Virus record (IMG/VR): IMGVR_UViG_3300046517_001238 | Location: 1 to 22,490 of that record | Length of the DNA stretch: 22,490 bases | From: a virus | Reading direction: 5' to 3' (one strand) | Shown here: one piece after another, positions 1 to 7,298 of the stretch | How the letters are laid out: each line of letters begins with the position of its first letter | Position numbering within the stretch: position 1 is the first letter of the stretch | Notes under the pieces: model-generated | The model's database searches: none | Told to the model about the DNA's origin: nothing | What the model saw: the letters and a program-made list of their open reading frames with translations, nothing else | Translations under genes and position numbers: made by a program

Positions 1-718
1 CGATGGGATACAGTGTCGCGCCGCTCTTCGTGACGCGGAGCTGGTAGTGATAGTCGTCCCCAGCGCCGTCCGATGGTGACGCGCCGGCAGTATTGGCGGC
101 GTGGATCTCGACGAGTGCCGTCTGGCTCTCGGTGCCTCCGTTGACGATCGAGCCGGTGATGGGACCGACTGAGTCGTCGCCTCGAGCCCCGGCCAATTCG
201 ACCGTCGCCGCGGTGAGATCTCCGAATGTGCTGGCCGGCAGAGTGAACGGGATCGCGAGGCCATTGGCGGCCAGATAGTCGCCCCCCTGTACGATCCGGA
301 TTGTCCCGCCCTGGGTGACAGGGCTCGTGACGTTGACCGAGGCGGCCCCGATCTTCTGCAGCGCGCCACCGGCCGTGTTGGAGGCATAATCTCCAAGCGG
401 GTTCTGGAGTGGATCCGAACCGCCGCCGCCGCTCGATGGACTGATCAGCGAATCGGTCTCATACGTTCCCGTCGCCAGCAGCAGACCTGTCAGCGTGTCG
501 AAGGCCACCGACGTGCCGCTGCCGTCCGTGAGCTCCACGATGTAATTCCCTGCCGCCAGGTCGGTGAACGTGCAGCGATAAACGCATTTCCGATTCGTCG
601 CCGCCACGACGGCGCTGGCCGTCTGCGAAATGGTGTCGCTGGGCTGATGGTATGCCTTGGCCGTCAAGCCGGTTAGGCCCGACGATGCCGGGATCTCGAT
701 GGTTTGCGTTGCAGGCAT
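1..718 (-). CDS. Tail-tip/baseplate-type structural protein, C terminus cut by window edge
   Basis: This frame is open from an ATG at 718 to the left edge, giving 239 codons with no stop, so the C terminus is missing. It begins MPATQTIEIPASS. Residues 1-90 look like a small beta-rich domain with the sequence AAGNYIVELTDGSG. A Gly/Ser linker (SSGGGGS) follows near residue 95. Residues 130-239 contain TIRIVQGGDYLAANG, which resembles the N-terminal barrel found in phage baseplate upper proteins (BppU-like: a VxQGxDY motif and then a DLTAATVEL strand). The ATG lies 3 bases after the stop of the 86-aa gene, with GGGAG about 10 bases upstream. Its place after the tail fibre suggests a virion tip component or fibre accessory. 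The family assignment is by motif memory only. Confidence 0.7.
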   Translation of the reverse strand, partial: MPATQTIEIPASSGLTGLTAKAYHQPSDTISQTASAVVAATNRKCVYRCTFTDLAAGNYIVELTDGSGTSVAFDTLTGLLLATGTYETDSLISPSSGGGGSDPLQNPLGDYASNTAGGALQKIGAASVNVTSPVTQGGTIRIVQGGDYLAANGLAIPFTLPASTFGDLTAATVELAGARGDDSVGPITGSIVNGGTESQTALVEIHAANTAGASPSDGAGDDYHYQLRVTKSGATLYPI

Positions 719-721
719 GCT

Positions 722-982
722 CTAGGCTCCCGGTTTTTTGCCGCGTTCGGATTTGATCAAGTCGCCGTGAACGACCGTCAGTCTCGTTCGCAGTTCGGTG
801 TTTTGATGCTCGAGCGAAAGGATCCGGCAGTTCAGCGTTTCGATTTCGTCGTTCTTGGCCGCGAGCTGCTGGCTGAGCGCGGCCGTTGCCTGGCGGTGCA
901 GTTCCTTCAACACCTCGACCGCGTTGTCCTCCATCGGTTTCTCAGCCTGCTCTGGTTCCGCGAGCGTAGGTTCCACTGCCAT
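722..982 (-). CDS. Small coiled-coil protein in tail-fibre module
   Basis: This is an 86-aa acidic protein starting MAVEPTLAEPEQ. Residues 18-75 form one long amphipathic helix with regularly spaced Leu/Val/Ile (VEVLKELHRQ, AAKNDEIETLNCRILSLEHQ), typical of a dimeric or trimeric coiled coil. The frame stays open upstream to 1132, but that part reads as an Arg/Ser-rich shadow inside the fibre gene. The ATG at 982 sits 4 bases after the fibre stop and is preferred, although its Shine-Dalgarno is weak and translational coupling is likely. The job is unknown. Its position directly after the fibre gene would fit a fibre chaperone, trimerisation aid or small tip subunit, but nothing in the sequence proves this. 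Confidence 0.72.
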   Translation of the reverse strand: MAVEPTLAEPEQAEKPMEDNAVEVLKELHRQATAALSQQLAAKNDEIETLNCRILSLEHQNTELRTRLTVVHGDLIKSERGKKPGA

Positions 983-986
983 CGTG

Positions 987-2726
987 CTATCCGATCTGAA
1001 TAATCGAAGCCGAAATGTTGTAAACGACACTGGTGAACGTGCCCGTGGTGCCGATCGTAATTGCCGATCCGGATTTCGTGCGAATGTTGAGCGGGATTCC
1101 CATGTACGGCACGGCCCCGCCGGCGTTCGCAATGGTCGGCGAGATCGTCCCCGCCAGATTCGAAAAGTTGATCGTCCCCGTTCGCGCGTTGTTGCCCTCG
1201 TCCGTATAGGCGAAGATCACGGTGAAGCTGTGGGTTGTGGCCGTCGTGACCCTGACCTCGGCCGTGACGAGATAGTCCCCATCCGCGGCCGGCGTCGTGA
1301 AGGTGGCGACCGAGCCGACAGACGCTACCTGCCCGGTGAGTTGCGCGTTGGCCCGGGTGACCAGAACTCCGGTCGCGCCGGCCGTGTTGACATTGACGAC
1401 CTTCGCGACTTTCGTTTGCAGGGTGACATCGCCGCTGAACGTCGTCGCGTTGAGCGTCGCCGGAATGTCCCCCGCGCCAAGCGCCGCCCAGGCCGGGGCC
1501 GCGCTGCTGGACTGCGTGAGGAATTTATTTGTGGCCGTCGAATTGACCGCGAGCGCCTGAACTGCCGACGCGGCGTTGCCGTATAAGACTCCGTTCGACG
1601 CGAGCGTCGCGACGCCGGTGCCGCCCTGGCCCACAGTGACCGCGGCGTTATCGGTCAAGATCGTTGCCGATGCGTTCGGGAGCGTGAACGTCTTTTCTGC
1701 CGTGGCCGGGCCGCTGAATTTCGTGAAACCGTTGCCCGTTCCGCCGAACGTCGACGCGATGATCTGCGCGAGCGCTGCCGACCCGTCGAAATTGTTGCCG
1801 TAGATCGATCGGGGCGTCGTCAACGTCGCCGCCGAGCCCGTGGTGTTTTGATTGAGCGTCGGAACGTCGCCGGCGGCGATCGTGCCGACAGTGACCGCTC
1901 CCCCGACCGTCGCCTGCTTCAGGTATTGACCGGCCCCGCCAGTGGCCGACAGGTCGGCATTCGTGCCGCCGCGAGATAACCCGAGCTGGCCAGACCAGCC
2001 GAGCGTCAGTGAGGCGGACACCAGCAACGCAGACGCTGGGGTTCCGCCAAGAGTCAGCGTGACGTTCGTATCGTTGACTCGCGTCAGTGCCGCGCCGTTG
2101 CCGATGTCGGCGGCCGTCAGAGTGACCGCGCCGGTTCTGCTGGCGACTGAAGTCACTGGCGCTGTCGGGTAGCTTAATTGCGTCCAGCTCGCCAGCTGCG
2201 TCGGGTCGGCTCCGGTAATGACCCAGGTCGTGCTGAGGTCGGTTCGGATCGCCCAGTCGCCCTGCTGGCCCGTCAGTGCGAGCATTGCGGCCTGGCTGGC
2301 GACCGATCCCAGGTATGACACGATCGCGATGTCGGGAATTTGCGAGGCCGTCAGTTTTCCGGAGCCGTCGAGCGTTGCAGCCCCGCTCGCGCCACCGGCC
2401 GCGAGCAACGCCGCGGATCCGAGGCCGAGGTTCGTCCTGGCGGTCGCTGGGTTTGCCAGGTCGCTGAGGTTGCTTGCCACGGCAGCGAATTCTCCGGCCG
2501 CGTGCGTCGCGACAGATCCCAGGCCGGAAATGTCGCCCGTCGCCAGCGTGACAGCGCCCGTCCTGCCGGAGACCGAAATCATCGCCGCCGTCAGTGCGCC
2601 GGCCGCGAGAGAGAGGCCGGATCCGACGTCGAGCGCTTCGAGCGCCCCGGCGCTCGCGGTGGAGCGGCCGGCGAGCTTCCCGGTGGGGAAGTTGAGCACG
2701 CTTTTATAATTCAGCGCGGTGAGCAT
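987..2726 (-). CDS. Phage tail fibre protein (receptor-binding candidate)
   Basis: This 579-aa Ala/Gly/Thr/Ser-rich protein has motifs seen repeatedly in phage side and tail fibres. SGRTGAVTL near residue 52 recurs as ASRTGAVTLTAADIG near 195. NLSDLANPATARTNLGLGSAA lies at about 85-105, GGTGVATLASNGVLYGN near 370, and TQSSSAAPAWAALGAGDIP near 400. The last 130 residues change character to a beta-rich domain (VATFTTPAADGDYLVTAEVRV to the end), probably a jelly-roll-like tip domain. It should form the trimeric fibre that contacts the host surface. The ATG at 2726 has AGAGGAA about 10 bases upstream. No separate tail-fibre assembly chaperone of the lambda Tfa type is seen downstream. The 86-aa coiled-coil gene occupies that place. 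Confidence 0.85.
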   Translation of the reverse strand: MLTALNYKSVLNFPTGKLAGRSTASAGALEALDVGSGLSLAAGALTAAMISVSGRTGAVTLATGDISGLGSVATHAAGEFAAVASNLSDLANPATARTNLGLGSAALLAAGGASGAATLDGSGKLTASQIPDIAIVSYLGSVASQAAMLALTGQQGDWAIRTDLSTTWVITGADPTQLASWTQLSYPTAPVTSVASRTGAVTLTAADIGNGAALTRVNDTNVTLTLGGTPASALLVSASLTLGWSGQLGLSRGGTNADLSATGGAGQYLKQATVGGAVTVGTIAAGDVPTLNQNTTGSAATLTTPRSIYGNNFDGSAALAQIIASTFGGTGNGFTKFSGPATAEKTFTLPNASATILTDNAAVTVGQGGTGVATLASNGVLYGNAASAVQALAVNSTATNKFLTQSSSAAPAWAALGAGDIPATLNATTFSGDVTLQTKVAKVVNVNTAGATGVLVTRANAQLTGQVASVGSVATFTTPAADGDYLVTAEVRVTTATTHSFTVIFAYTDEGNNARTGTINFSNLAGTISPTIANAGGAVPYMGIPLNIRTKSGSAITIGTTGTFTSVVYNISASIIQIG

Positions 2727-2761
2727 GGAGGCGTTCCTCTTTCGGTCACTTCACACGCGGA

Positions 2762-3478
2762 TCAATAAACCGAGTCATACGGGGTGTGGAATTCGCGACA
2801 CTCGAGGGATCCGACCGTATAACCTTCGCCCTCGATCCAGTGCAGGAGCGCCACAGCACCGGCACGCATCGGCGTGGGGTGGCCCACGGGAACTCCCGCG
2901 TTGGCCGTTTCGATCGTGCCGGAATCGGCGTACTGCGTCGTGGCGATGATCAGGACGGCCATGCCGGTGACGAGCGATTGCCCGGTCAGGAGTGGGACCG
3001 CAGTTTCCGCCTCGGCGAATTTCCCGACGAACTCGACCAGCCAGACTGCCGGGAATGTTCCGATCGCCCCGGCCTCTCCCGGCTGGTCGCCGATCGAGAC
3101 AGAGACGTTGCCAGCCCCGATCGTTTCCAGCTTCTCCAGGATGGCCTGCAGCTCGGCCGCCGTCGCGTCCCATTTGATCTTGTCGCTGACTTGCCCTTTG
3201 AACCCCAAAGTGAACGTGCCGCCGACGGCGTCGCCGGCGATGTAGATTTTCTGGATGGTCGGATCGTCGACGCGGATCAGGATCGAACAGTCGGCGTGCC
3301 CCTCGTTGACCAGATCCTCGAGCAGAATCGCGCGAATGCAGGGACGGCCGACCTGTTGCGGCGGCGAGGTCAGATCGCGGGCTGGCACGCCCGGGCGTTT
3401 CTCCCAGTCGAGCACCACCTTCTCGGTGCGCTCGGCCGAGCTCTTCGAAATCATTACGCCCGGATCAGTTGTGGCCAT
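2762..3478 (-). CDS. Tail-tip protein with one copy of the GGTFTL repeat domain
   Basis: This is a 238-aa protein. Residues about 75-185 (GGTFTLGFKG, KIKWDATAAELQAILEKL, IGAGNVSVSIGD, WLVEFVGKFA) match, element by element, the roughly 105-aa repeat present five times in the upstream 955-aa protein. The order is a strand pair, a Trp-x-Ala-Thr-Ala-Ala helix, a GAGNV turn and a Trp-bearing strand. Residues 1-70 are polar and may attach to the tail. The last 50 residues (HWIEGEGYTVGSLECREFHT) are a different short domain. The ATG at 3478 has GAGG six bases upstream, overlapping the TAA of the upstream gene. It is most likely a structural tail-tip or fibre-base component. I do not recognise a named family. 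Confidence 0.72.
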   Translation of the reverse strand: MATTDPGVMISKSSAERTEKVVLDWEKRPGVPARDLTSPPQQVGRPCIRAILLEDLVNEGHADCSILIRVDDPTIQKIYIAGDAVGGTFTLGFKGQVSDKIKWDATAAELQAILEKLETIGAGNVSVSIGDQPGEAGAIGTFPAVWLVEFVGKFAEAETAVPLLTGQSLVTGMAVLIIATTQYADSGTIETANAGVPVGHPTPMRAGAVALLHWIEGEGYTVGSLECREFHTPYDSVY

Positions 3479-3481
3479 GGG

Positions 3482-6349
3482 TTACCTCAACACCACCTGG
3501 CCGTTGATTGTCGCCCCGTCGCTGATCAGCTTGCCGCCGGTCTGGTCGATCGGGCCTGTGACCGTGGTGCCGGTCCCGAGTTCCGCCTGGCCCTGCCGGA
3601 GAATCAGTGGCTTCGCCCCGCCCAGGTTGGCGACCTCGCCGGCCCACAGGGCGCAGCCGAAGTTGCCGTTGATGATCTCCCAGACGTTCGACGCGTGGGA
3701 TCCTTTCCAGACCACGGCCGGGATCCCCGACTCAGACCCGGAGCCGGTGTCGACCAGCCGGCCGGCGACCTGATCGGGTCCCGTGTCGAACTGGATCTTT
3801 CCGGAACCGGTCCCGTCGCCCGTGCCTATTTGGATCTGCTGAGTTCCGGCGGCTCGCAGACCGATTCGCAGGAAGCGCGGGCGGTATTCGTGGTAGCCGC
3901 CGGGGTTCTGCCGCGGCAGTCCGACATCGCCGGTGAACCGAGAGTTCATTTCGGCATAGTCGAGACGCACGCCCATTGTGTGCGTGCCGGTGCCGGCGGT
4001 CGTGATGTCGATCGGAGAGCCGCCGCTGGAAGCGCTGATCTGGCAGGTGGCGGCGTTGCGATCGACGTTGATCAGGTAATAGTTGGTGGCCGCCGAGATG
4101 CCGGCGGGGAGACCCCCGCCGGCATTGCTGAACTGCACGATCTGGTCGTTGACGAATGAGCCGCCGGTGTCGCCGGAGGCTTTTCCGAACGTGATGACGT
4201 CGGTGCCGGCGTTGGCCGTGATCGTGCAGAGCTGGGCAATGCCGTATAGGCAGCCGCTGTCCCCGTCCTCGCAATAGAGCGAGTCGCCGGTGTCAGGGAC
4301 CCGGCCGCGAGACCAGTTGGCGGCAGTGTCGTAATGGTTGGGGCCGGCGCTGAACGTCGTCGTCGAGACGGTGACTGCCTGCGTGCCGAATGTGCCGGTC
4401 AGGTTGGCACCGTCGCCGATCAGCAGCGGCTGCAGGGCGTTGGCTTGGGCACCCGACCAGGTGACAGTCCAGGGACCGCCGGCCGAGCCGCTGACAGAAA
4501 CGGTGTTGACGGTGGGCAGCGCCCGCAGATCGGTCTGCACGGTGGCAGCTGCGGCGTTCCAGGCGATCGGCGTGCATTCCGCCGAGCCGTTGAATGACAG
4601 CGCGAACGTGCCGCCGCTGACTCCGGCCTCGAGCGTCACGAGCTGCACTTCGCTCGCGCCGGCGCTGCCGGCAGTGAGTTCGGCGATTGTCCCGCCGCCG
4701 CCGGTCAAGCTGGCCGCGTTGGCGGTGAGCTCGGCAATGTTGGTGTTGGCCGGGGCGGTGACCGTGACACTGTAGGGGCTGGCGACCGTTCCCGCTCCGG
4801 AGGTCGTGGTGGTGGTGATGGTGGCCGACAGGTCGGCTTCAATGCGGGTCTTGAGCGTCGCGGCAGAGGCGTTGAAGGCGATCGCCGACGTGGTCTGGGC
4901 TCCCTCGGTGAGGGTGAACGTTCCCCCGGTCGCAAAGACGGTGATTGTCTGGATTTCGTTCTGGTTGGCATGGCCGGCGGAAACCCGCGTGACTGTCGTT
5001 CCGGCGCCTCCGCTGAGTCCTGCGGATCCGACCGACAGCAGATTTGCCGCGGTGTTGGCCAGCGCTCCGTTGAAATGCACTAACAGGACCGTAGGCCCGA
5101 AACCGATCGCGGTCTGAAAACTGCACGTGGTCACTGTGACGTTTCCGGCCCCGATGTTACTGAGCGCGGCCAGCGCGTTTTGCACGCGCGTTGACATAAC
5201 GGGCGATGCACTGTTAGCGGCGATCGGCGCGGTAGTTTTGTTGCCGTATGTCAGGGTGAAAGTTCCGGTGACCGCGGATCCGTTGAAACCCAGATCGACA
5301 ATTTGGAAATCATCGCTGGTCGATTGGCCCCCCTGCTGCAACGTCGAGACGGTTCCCCCATCAGCCACAGTCGTGGCGTCGAGCACGAGCTGCGACACGT
5401 TGGCATTGGCCAGCACGCCGGTGAAATGCACATAGAAGTAACCGCAGTTGCTCCCTTCGGATCCGGCCTGAAACCCATACACGAGCGCATTGCCGGATCC
5501 GACCGTCGAGAGCCCCTGAATCGCCGTCTGGATCGTGGCCGGCGTCGAGCCACTCGACAGCGTGGCGGTCGTCTGACCGTTGAACGTGAGCGTGAAATTC
5601 CAAGCGCCGTTGATGTTCGACAGGTCAATCAACTGGATCTCGTCGGACGTGCCGTTCCCGTCCTGCGTCGTCGTGATCGAGACGCCGCCGTTGCCGGTGA
5701 GATTCGTGCCGTTAATCGTCCCCGCGGCGATCGATTGGGAACCGAGCGTTCCGGTCCACGTCACAAACCAGGGCGAGTTCGGACCTGGGCCGCCGGTCAC
5801 CAGCACATTCCCCGCCCCCACTCCGGTCAACGCCACGAGCGCCGCCTGCACAGTGGCCGCGGTGGCGTTCCAGGCAATGTTGCCGGTCGTCACGTTCCCC
5901 GCGCCGACGTTGTAAGTCAGCGTGAATGTTCCCCCCGAATAGCTCCCCACCAGATTGATCTGGTGCACCTCGTTGATGCCCCCATGCCCGGGCGTGCTCT
6001 CAGTGACAATCACCGTCCCGGCCGTCGAGCTCGTCGCCGATGCCGTCACATCGAAGGGGATGCCCGCCGTCGCGGCCACTAGGGCGACGTAATCCATCAG
6101 GCCGTCGCCGTTGCTGTCGACCGGGCTCGCCAGGAACTCGGCGAATTCCGGGATCGATGTAGAGGCCAGGGCCGCAGCCAGCCCCCGGCAAACGTCGTCC
6201 ACCGTCGACGCGGCCGCCGTGTAGCCCACCGACTTGCCGTTGCAGCTCAGCGTGAAGCCGTCGCCGATGACTACGTTGAGCGGAGTGACCCGCGTGATTT
6301 GAGCGATGGGAAGTGCGTCGCCGCGCCACGAATTGATAACGGCAGTCAT
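3482..6349 (-). CDS. Large tail protein with five tandem beta-rich repeats
   Basis: This is a 955-aa protein. Residues 1-125 form an N-terminal domain (VVIGDGFTLSCNGKSVGYTA, AGIPFDVTAS) that contains DSNGDGLMD at 78-86, a possible calcium-binding loop of the DxNxDGxxD type. Residues about 126-668 hold five copies of a 100-115-aa module starting near 127, 237, 347, 465 and 567. Each has an E(I/V)Q(L/T)I strand, (G)GTFTL, a helix such as NATAATVQAALVAL, GAGNV and a Trp- or His-bearing strand. From 668 to the end the protein changes to HYDTAANWSRGRVPDTGDS and then Gly/Thr-rich strands, suggestive of a beta-helix. The modules resemble repeats in minor tail proteins of actinobacteriophages. A tail-tip adhesion or fibre-shaft role is inferred. 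The ATG at 6349 has GAGG six bases upstream. Confidence 0.82.
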   Translation of the reverse strand: MTAVINSWRGDALPIAQITRVTPLNVVIGDGFTLSCNGKSVGYTAAASTVDDVCRGLAAALASTSIPEFAEFLASPVDSNGDGLMDYVALVAATAGIPFDVTASATSSTAGTVIVTESTPGHGGINEVHQINLVGSYSGGTFTLTYNVGAGNVTTGNIAWNATAATVQAALVALTGVGAGNVLVTGGPGPNSPWFVTWTGTLGSQSIAAGTINGTNLTGNGGVSITTTQDGNGTSDEIQLIDLSNINGAWNFTLTFNGQTTATLSSGSTPATIQTAIQGLSTVGSGNALVYGFQAGSEGSNCGYFYVHFTGVLANANVSQLVLDATTVADGGTVSTLQQGGQSTSDDFQIVDLGFNGSAVTGTFTLTYGNKTTAPIAANSASPVMSTRVQNALAALSNIGAGNVTVTTCSFQTAIGFGPTVLLVHFNGALANTAANLLSVGSAGLSGGAGTTVTRVSAGHANQNEIQTITVFATGGTFTLTEGAQTTSAIAFNASAATLKTRIEADLSATITTTTTSGAGTVASPYSVTVTAPANTNIAELTANAASLTGGGGTIAELTAGSAGASEVQLVTLEAGVSGGTFALSFNGSAECTPIAWNAAAATVQTDLRALPTVNTVSVSGSAGGPWTVTWSGAQANALQPLLIGDGANLTGTFGTQAVTVSTTTFSAGPNHYDTAANWSRGRVPDTGDSLYCEDGDSGCLYGIAQLCTITANAGTDVITFGKASGDTGGSFVNDQIVQFSNAGGGLPAGISAATNYYLINVDRNAATCQISASSGGSPIDITTAGTGTHTMGVRLDYAEMNSRFTGDVGLPRQNPGGYHEYRPRFLRIGLRAAGTQQIQIGTGDGTGSGKIQFDTGPDQVAGRLVDTGSGSESGIPAVVWKGSHASNVWEIINGNFGCALWAGEVANLGGAKPLILRQGQAELGTGTTVTGPIDQTGGKLISDGATINGQVVLR
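4346..5974 (-). repeat. Five tandem protein-level repeats in the 955-aa tail gene
   Basis: This stretch encodes residues about 126-668 of the 955-aa protein. The copies share a skeleton but not nucleotide identity: a strand with E-(I/V)-Q, then G-T-F-(T/A)-L-(T/S), then an N-A-(T/S)-A-A-T helix, then G-A-G-N-V, then a (F/W)-x-V-x-(F/W)-x-G strand. Copies 1, 4 and 5 keep the Trp or Phe before the Asn-Ala helix (IAWNATAATV, IAFNASAATL, IAWNAAAATV). Copies 2 and 3 have lost it. Boundaries are approximate because they were set by eye. Confidence 0.75.
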
Positions 6350-6356
6350 TGAGACC

Positions 6357-7298
6357 TCACTTCAAAGGCAATTGTGAGAAGGGAAGTGCATCCTGGAAAT
6401 CGAACGGCAGGAGCACGATGTTCTTCAGTGTCGGATTGGCGATGTGCGCCCCTTGCTTGTCGAGAAACTGCGGCTCCTTCGGTTTATCGGGCGGGATCCC
6501 GCACAGGATCTCTTCCCGGATGTATTTGGTTTTCAGGTCGGACGGCTTGATGCCGGACGAACGGAGCAGCTTTTGCAGCTGCCGCTTCGAGAGCGTGTTC
6601 TCGTTTGAAATCACCCATCGGATCGGCACGAGTTGAAACCAGCCGCGGTTGGGAATGTAGCGCGTCCAGCCCGACTTGCGGCGGTGCAGCTCGAACGTCA
6701 TCGGCGCGAAGTCCTTGCCAGCCTGGTTGTCGTCGACGCCGATATTGAAGTGCATCGCCTGCAGCGTGCCGACGTCGCAGTTGATTCCCTTGATTCTCTG
6801 GGCGTCGGAATTGATCGCGTTGACGTAGTCCTCGAGGTAGGCGGGATATTTGGTCGAGACGTTGACCTGCACCTTGAACACCAGATCGCTGACCACAACC
6901 TCTTGCGCATCGAGCAGGTCTCCGGCCGCATTGACGACGGGGCGGTTTTTGGCGTCGACGAACCGCACCTCCGAACGTTCCACCGTTTCGACGCTGATCT
7001 GCGGCGGCCCCTGGAATGGGTTCTCGGCCTTCTGCCCTGATGTCGAGTAGGTCACTCGCAGGTTCCAGACGCAGCTCTGCTCGGCGCGGGTCGGCTCGAA
7101 CTGCGTGACGATGGCGCGCGGCTGATCGGGATGCTGTGCGCCCCTGGCAATCGACGGCAGCGCCTTCTCGATGGCCAGCGAGCCTTCACTCCACTTGCTC
7201 ATTTGCAGATCGAAGAAGCGAACGTACTCTTCCCGTTCCAGCTCGAGCCGGGATTCTTCCTGCCGCGTTTCCTCGATCCACAACAGCGACATGATCAC
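6357..7298 (-). CDS. Conserved-type tail protein after tape measure, function unknown
   Basis: This is a 313-aa mixed alpha/beta protein. It starts with GTG at 7298, which overlaps the tape-measure stop by four bases (GTGA). An ATG two codons later at 7292 is an alternative. Visible segments are RFFDLQMSKWSEGSLAIEKALPSIARG near 27-53, a central part with YSTSG, NPFQGPPQISVETV and DAKNRPVVNAAGDLLDAQ (about residues 85-130), and YPAYLEDYVNAINSD near 152. A Trp-rich strand GWTRYIPNRGWFQLVPIRW follows near 208. I recall proteins with the same layout next to tape-measure genes in other phages, without an assigned function. Its position is that of distal-tail or hub proteins, so a tail-tip structural role is likely. 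I see no enzymatic motif. Confidence 0.78.
   Translation of the reverse strand: MIMSLLWIEETRQEESRLELEREEYVRFFDLQMSKWSEGSLAIEKALPSIARGAQHPDQPRAIVTQFEPTRAEQSCVWNLRVTYSTSGQKAENPFQGPPQISVETVERSEVRFVDAKNRPVVNAAGDLLDAQEVVVSDLVFKVQVNVSTKYPAYLEDYVNAINSDAQRIKGINCDVGTLQAMHFNIGVDDNQAGKDFAPMTFELHRRKSGWTRYIPNRGWFQLVPIRWVISNENTLSKRQLQKLLRSSGIKPSDLKTKYIREEILCGIPPDKPKEPQFLDKQGAHIANPTLKNIVLLPFDFQDALPFSQLPLK

Noticed and set aside
2786-4159. 457-aa open frame on the plus strand
   Set aside because: Antisense to two well-supported tail genes. The translation is Arg/Asp/Gly-rich without domain structure, as expected in GC-rich DNA.
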